Below, piece after piece: positions 46,101 through 55,801 of a stretch of DNA of 64,000 nucleotides. The notes beneath the pieces are model-generated. The model saw only the letters and a list, made by a program, of their open reading frames with translations, made no database searches and was not told the origin of the DNA. This stretch comes from Bacteroidota bacterium (lineage in GTDB: Bacteria; Bacteroidota; Bacteroidia; UBA4408). Location: positions 496,001 through 560,000 of the forward strand of contig JADKCP010000003.1 in NCBI GenBank assembly GCA_016718805.1, written 5' to 3'. The position numbers were made by a program, and so were the translations under genes. Position 1 is the stretch's first letter. Each line of letters starts with the position of its first letter.

Positions 46101-47087
46101 TTAAGCGAGTGTTTTTGTTTTCATGGTTTTGTTTCGCCAATCAATTAGTTTGCTTAAACCATCTACCAGTGAATATTTATAACTAAAACCAATTTCTGCT
46201 TTTGCTTTAACAGCTGAGCCAATTCGGTTTTGAACCAAGGCACGTGCATCATCAGCACTGTAGGGAACATATTTTACTTTCAGTTCTGATTTTTTTAAAT
46301 CTAAAATAGTATCGCACAATTGTTTGATTGTGGTTTGAATTTCGGTACCAACATTGTAGAAACCATATTTGGTGCTGCTTTTAAGTGCAGCCACATTGCA
46401 TCTAGCAACATCTTCCACATAAATAAAATCGTAAGCTTGCGAACCATCACCATTGATTGAGGGTGCTTCGTTAGCATCAATTTTATTAAGCATAATTGGA
46501 ATAACTCCGCTATACACCGCATGTTGATCTTGTCCCGGACCATATACATTCATGTAACGTAGTCCAATTACTTCCAAGCCATATCGGTCGTTGTAAGCAG
46601 TACACATTGCTTCGCCGGCAATTTTAGTAGAGCCGTAAAAGTTTTTGTTGTTGAAAGGATGATCTTCAGTCATGGGCACTTGCACCGCATCGCCATAAAC
46701 AGAGGCTGAAGAAGAGTATATTAATTTTTTGATTTTATTTTTTACGCAAGCTTCTAGCACGTTGAATGTACCGGCAATGTTTACATCAAAAGCAGTTCGA
46801 GGATAATCTTTGCAGTGCAATAACCACATTGCAGCTAGGTGAAATACGTAATCACAACCCGCCATTGCATCGTTTAAAATATCGGTTTCGCGCACATCGC
46901 CTCCCATGGGATAAATGCTGCAACGTGTATCTTTCAACGAGTCTTTGATATTGTCCATTTTTCCACGTGCAAAGTTGTCGTAAATTATGACTTCTTTCAC
47001 GGGTTCTTTTAATAGTTCGGCAACCACAAAGCCACCAATAAATCCGGCACCTCCAATAACTAGTACTTTTTTGTCTTTTAATTCCAT
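46101..47087 (-). CDS. NAD-dependent sugar epimerase/dehydratase (SDR)
   Basis: A 328-aa extended SDR acting on nucleotide sugars. The Rossmann motif GGAGFIGG (residues 12-19), the DNFARG loop, the active-site SSSASVYG and YGSTK (Tyr-x-x-x-Lys) and RYMNVYGPGQ are visible, as in UDP-glucose 4-epimerase and relatives. The precise sugar cannot be assigned. It is six bp from the upstream ABC ATPase gene, so tightly coupled. Together with the aminotransferase it likely makes a modified sugar precursor for the exported glycan. Confidence 0.92.
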   Translation of the reverse strand: MELKDKKVLVIGGAGFIGGFVVAELLKEPVKEVIIYDNFARGKMDNIKDSLKDTRCSIYPMGGDVRETDILNDAMAGCDYVFHLAAMWLLHCKDYPRTAFDVNIAGTFNVLEACVKNKIKKLIYSSSASVYGDAVQVPMTEDHPFNNKNFYGSTKIAGEAMCTAYNDRYGLEVIGLRYMNVYGPGQDQHAVYSGVIPIMLNKIDANEAPSINGDGSQAYDFIYVEDVARCNVAALKSSTKYGFYNVGTEIQTTIKQLCDTILDLKKSELKVKYVPYSADDARALVQNRIGSAVKAKAEIGFSYKYSLVDGLSKLIDWRNKTMKTKTLA

Positions 47088-47093
47088 GTGTTC

Positions 47094-48383
47094 TTAATTT
47101 AAAAATTTATAGTTCCAATTGGTAGCCGGTTCCACGTATCCGTGCACAGTTTCCCAAGGATAATCTTCGCCTTTATTGAGTCCTATTTTATCAACTGTAA
47201 GTAAGTAAACATTTTCTACCCAATCGAGCGTAAATCCTGATTTGGCAATGGATATACCGGCAGTAATATAAAAATTACCGGGTAGCAATTTGGCGTCTAC
47301 TTCTATTTCAATGTGATGTTTTCCTTTTTCAAAATTTTTGCTTTCGTGTACTGAAAAGTTTTTATCGGTTGAATACAAAAAGTTTTCGCCCGATGTGGTA
47401 CCAATCATTACACTAACAGTTGTTTCGTTTAAATTTTTAGTAGCATCAAATTCTAAATGTATTTTAAATTTTTCACCAAAAGGCAATTGTTTCATCACAT
47501 TGTTTTCAAAATCGGTGATATACACTTTTCTAAAACGTGCATCTCCATTGCCATACACACGTTTAAAATCGTCGGGTATTTCGCCGGTTTCAGCAATTTT
47601 TTTATTCTCGGCAAGGTATTCTGTAATGACCGGTTCTATTAAACCTGATTTTAAAACGGTTCCGTTTTGCAGGTAAAGTCCTTTTGTACAAAGCGATTTA
47701 ATGGCGGCAATGTTGTGACTCACAAAAAGCACGGTGCGTCCTTGACCTGAAACGTCTTTCATTTTGCCCATGCATTTTTTTTGAAACTCGGCATCGCCAA
47801 CTGCCAATACCTCGTCAACGATTAATATTTCGGGTTCTAGGTGAGCAGCTACGGCAAAGGCCAATCGCACGTACATTCCGCTACTGTAGCGTTTTACCGG
47901 AGTATCAATAAATTTTGAAACACCGCTAAATTCAACTATTTCGTCGAACTTGCTGCGGATTTCGGTTTTGCTCATTCCTAGGATGGCGCCATTTAAAAAT
48001 AAATTTTCGCGTCCGGTAAGCTCAGGGTGAAAGCCTGTTCCAACTTCGAGTAAACTGGCAATGCGTCCTTTTACTTTGTAATTTCCGGAAGTAGGAGAGG
48101 TAATTCGTGATAATACTTTTAACAAGGTTGATTTACCGGCGCCGTTTTTTCCGATGATACCAAGAACATCGCCTTGATTGACATCAAACGAAATATCTTT
48201 TAGTGCCCAAAATTCAGGATTTTTACTGTCAAAAGTTTTAGCATCAATTTTAGCATTGGGATTTTCTTTTCCGCGCAAGCGTGCCCATGCAGCATTTAAA
48301 TCCTGCGAAAGCGAGCCACTACCTATGTTACCAAGAACATAGCGTTTGCTTAAATTTTCAACTTTTATAACTGTATCCGACAT
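47094..48383 (-). CDS. Polysaccharide ABC transporter ATP-binding protein (Wzt-like) with C-terminal glycan-recognition domain
   Basis: A 429-aa ATPase. The N-terminal ABC domain has Walker A GIIGKNGAGKSTLLK, the signature RYSSGMYVRLAFAVAAHL, Walker B EILIVDEVLAVGD and the switch His in LFVSHN. The C-terminal ~170 residues (ARFRKVYITDFENN ... HGYVEPATNW) form the Wzt-type beta-sandwich that in O-antigen exporters binds the modified glycan end. ATG at 48383 (MSDTVIKVENLSKRY) is chosen; an upstream start adds eight residues. It pairs with the permease at 48534-49394. Confidence 0.93.
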   Translation of the reverse strand: MSDTVIKVENLSKRYVLGNIGSGSLSQDLNAAWARLRGKENPNAKIDAKTFDSKNPEFWALKDISFDVNQGDVLGIIGKNGAGKSTLLKVLSRITSPTSGNYKVKGRIASLLEVGTGFHPELTGRENLFLNGAILGMSKTEIRSKFDEIVEFSGVSKFIDTPVKRYSSGMYVRLAFAVAAHLEPEILIVDEVLAVGDAEFQKKCMGKMKDVSGQGRTVLFVSHNIAAIKSLCTKGLYLQNGTVLKSGLIEPVITEYLAENKKIAETGEIPDDFKRVYGNGDARFRKVYITDFENNVMKQLPFGEKFKIHLEFDATKNLNETTVSVMIGTTSGENFLYSTDKNFSVHESKNFEKGKHHIEIEVDAKLLPGNFYITAGISIAKSGFTLDWVENVYLLTVDKIGLNKGEDYPWETVHGYVEPATNWNYKFLN

Positions 48384-48400
48384 ACTTGTTTTCTGGTTAA

Positions 48401-48486
48401 TTAACACATTAACACATTAACACATTAATTAGTAAACTTTCTTCTCCATTTTTCCAACACACTCCTTCAACTTCGCTCAGGATGAC
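48401..48486. repeat. Short tandem repeat and dispersed-repeat-like sequence
   Basis: Between the ABC permease and ATPase genes lies ATTAACAC repeated three times (about 48404-48427). It is followed by TCCTTCAACTTCGCTCAG and GATGACC (48463-48486), a sequence reminiscent of short dispersed repeats common in bacterial intergenic DNA, next to a T run. Its presence inside an operon is unusual. Confidence 0.45.
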
Positions 48487-48533
48487 CCTGTTTTTTTAAT
48501 ATTATCCAATTAACTCATTAACACAAATGCTAA

Positions 48534-49394
48534 TTAAACTGTATCCATAAAATTCTTTTCAACTTTATTAAAAAATAGCACACCAATAAATAGAATACTC
48601 AACGAAAAAATGGCGCTATAAGCTAAATGCATAAAATTTAAATTACCTGATCCTAAAAAGGCATAGCGAAAGGTTTCGATAACAGAACTCATAGGATTTA
48701 AGGAAATATAAAATTGAGCTTTAGGAGATAACAAACTCATGGGATAAATAACAGGAGTAGCATACATCATTAATTGTACTCCAAATGTCACTAAAAAGCG
48801 TAAATCGCGGTACTTGGTAGTCATGGATGAAATGATGATTCCCATGCCCAGTCCTAAGCAAGCCATGATTATCAGTAAGAATGGCAACAATAACAAAGCT
48901 GCATTTGGATGCACCACAGTACCGGTGGCAATGAAGTAAACATAGAATCCTAAAAAGAGTAAAAATTGGATAAAATATGTTACCAAATTTGAAATAACTA
49001 TGGATACAGGCACAGCCATTCGAGGAAAGTATACTTTTCCAAAAATGTGTGCATTGCCAATAAAAGTATTGGAAGTTTTATTGAGACATTCGGCGAAGTA
49101 GTTCCAGCTAACAAGTCCGGAAAGGTAAAACAACATTTGTGGAATTCCATCGGTAGGAATCTTCGCAATATTTCCAAAAATAATGGTGAAGGTAAGCGTG
49201 GTTAAAACAGGTTGAATAATAAACCACAATGGTCCTAAAATAGTTTGCTTGTAAGTGCTGACAAAATCGCGGCGAACAAAAAGCATTACCAAATCGCGGT
49301 AGCGCCAAAGTTCTGCTAATCGAAGGTCGAATGGATTAACTTCCGGTTTTACAACCAGTGTCCATTTTTCATCCGAATCATGTGTAACATTCAT
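48534..49394 (-). CDS. Polysaccharide ABC transporter permease (Wzm-like)
   Basis: A 286-aa ABC-2-type permease with six hydrophobic helices. The cytoplasmic N-terminus has the amphipathic segment LAELWRYRDLVMLFVRRDFVSTYKQTILGPLWFIIQPVLTTLTF, typical of Wzm/TagG exporters. YATPVIYPMS and LNPMSSVIETFRYAFLG are family motifs. It heads the four-gene operon and has a clear promoter upstream. It works with the ATPase at 47094-48383 to export lipid-linked polysaccharide across the inner membrane. Confidence 0.93.
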   Translation of the reverse strand: MNVTHDSDEKWTLVVKPEVNPFDLRLAELWRYRDLVMLFVRRDFVSTYKQTILGPLWFIIQPVLTTLTFTIIFGNIAKIPTDGIPQMLFYLSGLVSWNYFAECLNKTSNTFIGNAHIFGKVYFPRMAVPVSIVISNLVTYFIQFLLFLGFYVYFIATGTVVHPNAALLLLPFLLIIMACLGLGMGIIISSMTTKYRDLRFLVTFGVQLMMYATPVIYPMSLLSPKAQFYISLNPMSSVIETFRYAFLGSGNLNFMHLAYSAIFSLSILFIGVLFFNKVEKNFMDTV

Positions 49395-49446
49395 AATGCT
49401 TTAAGCTAAAAAATTGCCGTGATTTAACTCACAAAAAAATTGGCTG

Positions 49447-49476
49447 CAAAGATAGAAAAATTAGTGCTTTGAGCAA
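49447..49476 (-). promoter_or_regulatory. Bacteroidota-type promoter of the polysaccharide export operon
   Basis: On the minus strand: TTG (49474-49476), exactly 19-bp spacer, TATCTTTG (49447-49454), a full TTG/TANNTTTG match. The leader to the ATG at 49394 is roughly 45 nt. The rest of the 364-bp gap (49477-49758) shows nothing else. Confidence 0.8.
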
Positions 49477-49758
49477 GCATTAGGTGAGCGACAAATTGAA
49501 GAAAAATATCTAATTGGGAATTTATAAAGGAATAATTGATAACGATACACCAACTTTGCTAATTTAAAAAGCATTTTTAAGGTTGGTAAAATTTAGTCAA
49601 TCGAGTCTATTTACATTTATCGGAACATCTAATTTTGGTTTTATTATAAAAGCATCACAAAATAGTGGATAAAATGAAATAGTACCGCAACAAAGCAAGG
49701 AGAACTGTATGCCATTGTGATTACCATTCCTTAAAAACAGATTTCTAATTCGAATTTT

Positions 49759-51234
49759 CTATCTATAATTTCTCAACACCACCAATTTTTTAATCAGCAA
49801 ATTTTGGTCACTTGCTGAAATGCAGCACACATAAAATCCTGGTGCCAAATGTTCGGTTACAAGTAAAATGCGCTCATCGTTTTGATGCAATTGTTGCCGG
49901 TAAACCACTTGTCCATTTAGGTTAATGATTTTAAGTTCCACATTTTTTTCGATACCCATGTAATGAATGTTTGTGTAATTGCCTGCAGGGTTAGGGTAGA
50001 GTTGGAGGTAGCTTTCTTTGTTTTGTGCAATTACATTTAAGGGATTGTATAAATTACCATTAGCATCTAATTTTACAATATAACTTTTTTGTTGCCCATT
50101 GCTAAACATAATTTGACCAACAGCCAGCATACCACTATCGGGGGTGGCAATAACATCATAAAATTCAGCTTTGGCACTTGAATCAGTTGGGCTATAAAAT
50201 TTGCACCACAAACTATCGCCATTGTCGTTGAAGCAATAAAGCATAGCTTTTCCGTATGGGGGTGAGTTATACCATGCTGGACTCCGCCTGAAACCACTTA
50301 ATACAGTATTCCCGTTATTAAGGTTTGCAAATGAAGTAACATAGTAATTCACACCAATACCAAAATATAAAAAAGGAAGTTTTTTGTTCCAAATTTTATG
50401 GCCGGCCGAATCAAGGCGAGATATAAATAGACCTCTGCTATTGGCTTGGGGCGGACGGTAACCAGTTATTAAATAATCGCTACCAACAAATTTTATTAAT
50501 TGAGCAGCTCCAATCGCGGAGTCATTTTCAAGGATTATTGAACCTATTGAATCAGCTGCTTCGTTTATACAAAAAATTTTACAATTAAAATTAGGAAGTG
50601 ATGGATAATAAAACTTTGCAAAATAATAGATACTATTCTTTTTAGTAAACTGCATTTTTTGAAAATCAGATAACGCAGTAACATAATTATTGTAGCGTTT
50701 TTTTACATTCAAAACTCCTGTGCTGTCAATTATTACCAATCCGCTAAAGGGATCAGTATGAATCAGTAGTTTATTGTTACTTGTAATGGTCATATTGGCA
50801 CCAAAATCATCTGTTCCAATTAATGGATCAGAGTAATATTTTGCCCAAATTAGTTGGCCGCTGCTATCAAATTTGCACAACCAAATCATGTAGGTATTAA
50901 TTTGAGCCGAATCATCTGATTGTCCTAATACATAATAATAATTTCCCATTTTACTTAAAGCCCTTAATTTGGGATGATGGCCTCTATAAAAAATAGTATA
51001 CCAAATGGTATCGCCGTAGGCATTAAGTTTTGCAATACCAAAATCACGTGTTAATTGAGTGTCGTTAAATTTGTCGCCTGAAGCCACAATAAAATTAGTA
51101 TTGCCATCAACAATAACACTTTGGGCTACTTCCACACTTTGCAACCTTTTATATGTTTTTTCAAAGGTTATTTGAGCCGAAGCAAAATGTAATTGATTAA
51201 AAAAAAGTAAAAAAGAAAATAATACCTTTTTCAT
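49759..51234 (-). CDS. Secreted propeller-type protein with T9SS type-A sorting domain
   Basis: A 491-aa exported protein with signal peptide MKKVLFSFLLFFNQLHFASAQ. The repeats (FGIAKLNAYGDTIWYTIFY, IWLCKFDSSGQLIWAKYYSD, LFISRLDSAGHKIWNKKLPF, MLYCFNDNGDSLWCKFYSP, SYIVKLDANGNL) are those of a beta-propeller with an F/L-x-G-D-x-x-W theme. The T9SS tail starts LQLYPNPAGNYTNIHY and ends LIKKLVVLRNYR. Seven bp separate it from the upstream gene at 51242-53155, so the two form an operon. Confidence 0.83.
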   Translation of the reverse strand: MKKVLFSFLLFFNQLHFASAQITFEKTYKRLQSVEVAQSVIVDGNTNFIVASGDKFNDTQLTRDFGIAKLNAYGDTIWYTIFYRGHHPKLRALSKMGNYYYVLGQSDDSAQINTYMIWLCKFDSSGQLIWAKYYSDPLIGTDDFGANMTITSNNKLLIHTDPFSGLVIIDSTGVLNVKKRYNNYVTALSDFQKMQFTKKNSIYYFAKFYYPSLPNFNCKIFCINEAADSIGSIILENDSAIGAAQLIKFVGSDYLITGYRPPQANSRGLFISRLDSAGHKIWNKKLPFLYFGIGVNYYVTSFANLNNGNTVLSGFRRSPAWYNSPPYGKAMLYCFNDNGDSLWCKFYSPTDSSAKAEFYDVIATPDSGMLAVGQIMFSNGQQKSYIVKLDANGNLYNPLNVIAQNKESYLQLYPNPAGNYTNIHYMGIEKNVELKIINLNGQVVYRQQLHQNDERILLVTEHLAPGFYVCCISASDQNLLIKKLVVLRNYR

Positions 51235-51241
51235 ACTTTCA

Positions 51242-53155
51242 CTAATTTTTTATAATTGTAACAACTACACTTTTTACTTGATTTCCGTTAATTAATTTGC
51301 ATATATAAATTCCGTTCGCCAATTCATTTAAACTAATATACTGATTTGGCATCGAAACCTGATAATGATTTAATTCCCTTCCATATACATCAAAAACTTG
51401 TAAATTAGGGATTGATGTTTTTTCGGAAATATCGGGTATTTTAACATGTAATAAATTTGTTTCATTTAAAAAGTTTAATTGTATTGATTCGCAGCTTTGC
51501 ATACGACTGTATTCAACATGACTGCGGTGTATATCGCGCAAGTACGAATAATTAAACCACATAAAACCTACTGTTTTGGTGTGGGTGGTATCTATTGGAC
51601 AGGTGATTGAAGTTGTTTGAGCTGCATCTTCGCACGGCCCAAATTGCCAAGCCGGTGAATTTTGAAAGGCGGCAGCATAATCAATAGCAATTAAATAATT
51701 ATTTTCAACTGCACTCATGTTTGCTCCGGGCACAGTATCAAGGTAAGGGCCCAAATAAGTATTGTCAACGGTATCAGGATTATTATTACTATCGTAGCGC
51801 AGTGTATCAAAACAATGTTTTTGAACTCCGGCTGTAGCAGCCGAAAAAACAGGCATAATCAAATTATAATCGCCCGCGTTTAGTGAACTGGGGCTGTTGG
51901 CAAAACGAGTATAAGTGGAAGCAGTTTTGCTGATAGGGCTAAATAAATGAGTAAAATAATCGCTCAACAATATGCGGTGAAAATACTTGCTGATAAAATC
52001 AACCTGGGCTTGTGCTTTGGGCATGTCTTGAGCGGAAAAATCCCAAGGGGTATTTGGTTGACTATAGCTAAAAGAATTTATTTTCGGAGGGATAATTCTT
52101 AACTCCAGTTCATTTTTAGTAAGGCCGCACATGTGGCTAGAAACGTACAGCATAGCATTGGCAATTTCACCAAAATTATTCCATGCTTTTTTAGCTTTGG
52201 TAGGATTTGGAAAAACCGTTGTATCAAGTGTACTATAAGTTGCTTTGCTCCAATATTCGTATTCCAGGCTCATATAATCAAACAAGTATTTTTTGGGAGG
52301 AGTTACCACAGGCGCATTCCTTTCTTGAGACTCCTCCTCTTCATTACAATTGGTACAACCCAATGGAATAAAATTTTTAGCCCAGTTGCTGTACTGATAC
52401 ACACGCATAACACCTTTTAATAGCTCACTCAATTCAAGCGAACCATAAATTGAGTCTGTGGGATTTAATAAACTATCAGGTGGGGCTTGTTCACCAAAAT
52501 TATTATCCAAAAAATTAGCCTGTCCATGCCGCGCCGTATTTGAATTGTAGCAGGTTGAATCCCATGGAGCGGTAGGTACAACCCAATAAAAAGGTGAGGT
52601 TACAAAGGTACCGTAACTTGCCTGAACTTCAAGAAACTCTTTGTTTGTAATAACAATTCCTACTTTAATTCCGTTATCGTGGGCCACCTGCAAAAAACGC
52701 CTTACCGTTAAATTGTAAGCAGAGTTTCCTACTATAGGATCGTTGTTGGTTGCAGAGTGTTTTTGTGCCAATGAATAAAGCGCGATATAAGAAATGTAAT
52801 GCATTTTACAATAGTTAATGAGTTTCCATGTGTTAAGTGTTGCGCTGGTATGAGTCAGGTTATTTATGGAATCATACACATTGGCATTTGCTTTTAATTC
52901 ATCCATTACCATGTCGCCGCAACTTACATACATACCTCTAGTAGTGGAATCACCTGTTGAAGTAAACGGAGGTGGAAACGATTGGGAGTAGGAAGTGTAG
53001 CTACAACACATCAACAAGAAATTAAGTATGCATGGAAGAAAAAAGCTGGAAAATGCGTTAGCTATTTCTGAAACCCTTATTCTTGTATGGGGGGGGTAAA
53101 ACGCTAGTTTTTTAAACCAACTTGTTATAAACTCAATCGGCTGTTTAGTTTGCAT
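51242..53155 (-). CDS. Large secreted protein with T9SS tail, related to the lipoprotein at 1718-2683
   Basis: A 637-aa protein. A hydrophobic export segment lies late, at about 38-57 (FLPCILNFLLMCCSYTSYSQ), after a 37-residue basic leader, so the true start may be elsewhere. A run of eight G (53089-53096) within this leader could hide an indel. The middle shares blocks with the 1718-2683 lipoprotein: TRGMYVSCGD, LINYCKMHYISYIALYS, DNGIKVGIVI, MSLEYEYWS and FHRILLSDYFTHLF. The T9SS tail is LQVFDVYGRELNHYQ ... GIYICKLINGNQVKSVVVTIIKN. Function unknown; the alternating strand-helix blocks suggest a TIM barrel (inference). Confidence 0.75.
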   Translation of the reverse strand: MQTKQPIEFITSWFKKLAFYPPHTRIRVSEIANAFSSFFLPCILNFLLMCCSYTSYSQSFPPPFTSTGDSTTRGMYVSCGDMVMDELKANANVYDSINNLTHTSATLNTWKLINYCKMHYISYIALYSLAQKHSATNNDPIVGNSAYNLTVRRFLQVAHDNGIKVGIVITNKEFLEVQASYGTFVTSPFYWVVPTAPWDSTCYNSNTARHGQANFLDNNFGEQAPPDSLLNPTDSIYGSLELSELLKGVMRVYQYSNWAKNFIPLGCTNCNEEEESQERNAPVVTPPKKYLFDYMSLEYEYWSKATYSTLDTTVFPNPTKAKKAWNNFGEIANAMLYVSSHMCGLTKNELELRIIPPKINSFSYSQPNTPWDFSAQDMPKAQAQVDFISKYFHRILLSDYFTHLFSPISKTASTYTRFANSPSSLNAGDYNLIMPVFSAATAGVQKHCFDTLRYDSNNNPDTVDNTYLGPYLDTVPGANMSAVENNYLIAIDYAAAFQNSPAWQFGPCEDAAQTTSITCPIDTTHTKTVGFMWFNYSYLRDIHRSHVEYSRMQSCESIQLNFLNETNLLHVKIPDISEKTSIPNLQVFDVYGRELNHYQVSMPNQYISLNELANGIYICKLINGNQVKSVVVTIIKN

Positions 53156-53191
53156 TGGATAGGTTTTAAGAATTACATTTTAGTATATAAT

Positions 53192-53221
53192 CAAATTTAC
53201 TAAAATTGGTAACGCAGTCAA
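53192..53221 (-). promoter_or_regulatory. Bacteroidota-type promoter of the two-gene T9SS cargo operon
   Basis: On the minus strand: TTG (53219-53221, preceded by further T), 19-bp spacer, TAAATTTG (53192-53199). Full consensus match, about 30 nt before the ATG at 53155. Confidence 0.78.
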
Positions 53222-53355
53222 ATATTTTTTGAATACAATTATAGCACAACCAAGTTGTAAATTTTCAAATTTACAATGATTAACTAACAATTCTCAATCC
53301 CCAATTTCAGAAAAAAATTCCTAAAAAATTTAAGTAATACAACCTATGTGAAATA

Positions 53356-55620
53356 TTAAGCCAACTGCGCCTTTATTATATTCAGCGCTCCACCAGCCTT
53401 AAACCATTCTATCTGCTGGTCGTTATAAGTATGGTTAGCTTTTATTTCATCTTTAGTTCCATCCTTGTGATTAAACACCAAGGTAAGTGGAACACCTGCT
53501 TTGAAACTTGTTAAGCCAAGGATATCAATGCTATCGTCCTCTAAAATTTTAGTGTAATCTTCTTTATTAGCGAATGTCAAGGCCAACATACCTTGCTTTT
53601 TTAAATTGGTTTCGTGAATGCGTGCAAATGATTTTACCAGTACTGCACGTACACCTAAGTGCCGTGGCTCCATAGCTGCATGCTCGCGAGAAGAACCTTC
53701 GCCATAATTTTCATCTCCAACAACAATGCTTCCTACTTTAGCTGCTTTGTAAGCACGCTGAACTGCAGGAACAGAGCCGTATTCACCAGTTAATTGATTT
53801 TTTACTGAATCGGTTTTTTCAGTGAAAAAGTTCACTGCCCCAATCAACATGTTGTTTGAAATATTGTCTAAATGCCCACGGAATTTTAACCAAGGACCTG
53901 CCATGGAAATATGATCGGTAGTACATTTTCCTTTAGCTTTGATTAATAATTTCATGCCTTTTAAGTCGATGCCTTCCCATGCAGCAAATGCATCGAGTAG
54001 TTGCAAACGCTCACTGGTTGGTGAAACCAATACCTGCACTTTACTTCCATCTGCAGCCGGAGCTTGAAAACCTGCATCTTCAACTGCGTAGCCTTTTGGC
54101 GGTAACTCCAAGCCTTTTGGTTCGTCTAATTTTACTTTTTCACCTTTTTCGTTGGTAAGAAAATCAGTTAAAGGATTAAACGTTAAATCACCCGCAATGG
54201 CCATTGCTGTTACCATTTCGGGCGATGCCACAAAGGAATGTGTATTTGGATTACCATCGGCACGCTTGCTAAAATTTCGGTTGAAAGAAGTGATGATGGA
54301 ATTTTTTTCTTGCTTTTCAGCACCGTGTCGAGCCCATTGCCCTATGCATGGTCCACAAGCATTGGCTAAAACAACGCCTCCCATTTTTGCAAAAGTTCCT
54401 AAGTAGCCATCACGTTCAACTGTAAAGCGCACTTGTTCACTTCCGGGAGTGATGGTATATTCTGATTTTGCTTTTAATCCTTTATCAATTGCTTGTTGAG
54501 CAAGAGAAGCGGCGCGTGAAATATCTTCGTAGGATGAGTTAGTACAAGAACCGATTAAACCTACAGATAATTGTTGTGGCCAGTTATTTTCTTTCACAGC
54601 AGCAGCGAATTTGCTGATAGGCCAAGCTAAATCTGGAGTAAACGGACCATTAATATGTGGTTCGAGTGTTGTTAAATCGATTTCAATTACTTGATCAAAA
54701 TAGTTTGCCGGATTTTGGTAAACTTCCTTATCTCCGCGAAGGTGCTCAGCCACAGCATTAGCAGCAGCTGCAACATCGGCACGACCGGTACCACTCAGGT
54801 AATCGCTCATTTTTTTATCGTAACAGAAAATTGAAGTGGTAGCTCCAATTTCGGCGCCCATGTTGCAAATTGTTCCCTTGCCTGTGCACGATAAACTATC
54901 AGCACCTTCTCCAAAATATTCAACAATAGCATCAGTACCACCTTTTACAGTAAGAATTCCGGCTACCTTTAAAATCACATCTTTTGCTGAAGTCCAGCCG
55001 TTTAATTTACCGCTTAATTTTACTCCAATCAATTTCGGAAACTTTAGTTCCCAAGGTAATCCTGCCATTACATCGCAAGCATCGGCACCACCCACACCAA
55101 TGGCTACCATTCCTAAACCACCTGCATTAACAGTGTGCGAATCGGTACCTATCATCATACCACCCGGGAAAGCATAGTTTTCTAATACTACCTGGTGAAT
55201 AATTCCTGCACCTGGTTTCCAAAAACCTATGCCATATTTATTTGAAACAGAAGCTAAAAAATCGAATACTTCTTTACTCTTATCCACAGCTGCAGCCAAA
55301 TCTTTTGCAGCGCCATCCTTCGCTTGTATAAGGTGATCGCAATGAACAGTGCTCGGAACCGCAACTTTAGGTCGACCGGCTTGCATAAACTGCAACAAAG
55401 CCATTTGAGCTGTAGCATCCTGCATGGCAACTCGATCGGGATTAAAATCAACATAAGATTTACCTCTTTCGAATACTGTAGTTGCATTGCCTTCGGTTAA
55501 GTGCGCATACAATATTTTTTCGGTGAGCGTTAACGGACGTCCTACCACTTTGCGGGCAGCTTCTACTTTACCGCCCAACTGAGCGTAAAGGTTTTTAATC
55601 ATTTCGATATCAAAAGCCAT
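53356..55620 (-). CDS. acnA: Aconitate hydratase (mitochondrial-type aconitase)
   Basis: A 754-aa aconitase that interconverts citrate and isocitrate in the TCA cycle through a [4Fe-4S] cluster. Cluster Cys residues are in IGSCTNSSYED and ANACGPCIGQW. The active-site blocks HCDHLIQAKDG, GIIHQVVLENYAFPGGMMIGTDSHTVNAGGLG and GDENYGEGSSREHAAMEPRHLG are intact. Length and layout fit the mitochondrial ACO2-like subgroup used by Bacteroidota, so the acnA symbol is by function. It is a single-gene transcript. Confidence 0.95.
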   Translation of the reverse strand: MAFDIEMIKNLYAQLGGKVEAARKVVGRPLTLTEKILYAHLTEGNATTVFERGKSYVDFNPDRVAMQDATAQMALLQFMQAGRPKVAVPSTVHCDHLIQAKDGAAKDLAAAVDKSKEVFDFLASVSNKYGIGFWKPGAGIIHQVVLENYAFPGGMMIGTDSHTVNAGGLGMVAIGVGGADACDVMAGLPWELKFPKLIGVKLSGKLNGWTSAKDVILKVAGILTVKGGTDAIVEYFGEGADSLSCTGKGTICNMGAEIGATTSIFCYDKKMSDYLSGTGRADVAAAANAVAEHLRGDKEVYQNPANYFDQVIEIDLTTLEPHINGPFTPDLAWPISKFAAAVKENNWPQQLSVGLIGSCTNSSYEDISRAASLAQQAIDKGLKAKSEYTITPGSEQVRFTVERDGYLGTFAKMGGVVLANACGPCIGQWARHGAEKQEKNSIITSFNRNFSKRADGNPNTHSFVASPEMVTAMAIAGDLTFNPLTDFLTNEKGEKVKLDEPKGLELPPKGYAVEDAGFQAPAADGSKVQVLVSPTSERLQLLDAFAAWEGIDLKGMKLLIKAKGKCTTDHISMAGPWLKFRGHLDNISNNMLIGAVNFFTEKTDSVKNQLTGEYGSVPAVQRAYKAAKVGSIVVGDENYGEGSSREHAAMEPRHLGVRAVLVKSFARIHETNLKKQGMLALTFANKEDYTKILEDDSIDILGLTSFKAGVPLTLVFNHKDGTKDEIKANHTYNDQQIEWFKAGGALNIIKAQLA

Positions 55621-55801
55621 TTTATGAAATTAGTTAAATGAATATTTGTAGTAAATGTGTGTTGCAAATTAGTTGAAACCAGTAGATACTTATTATATAA
55701 ACCAGTATTTGGGTGCAAGGTACAAATTGCCCTCTTTTTTAGAAAGAGAAAATTGAAAAAAGATGTTTAAATAATTGCAACAGTATGAAAATACAGGCTT
55801 C

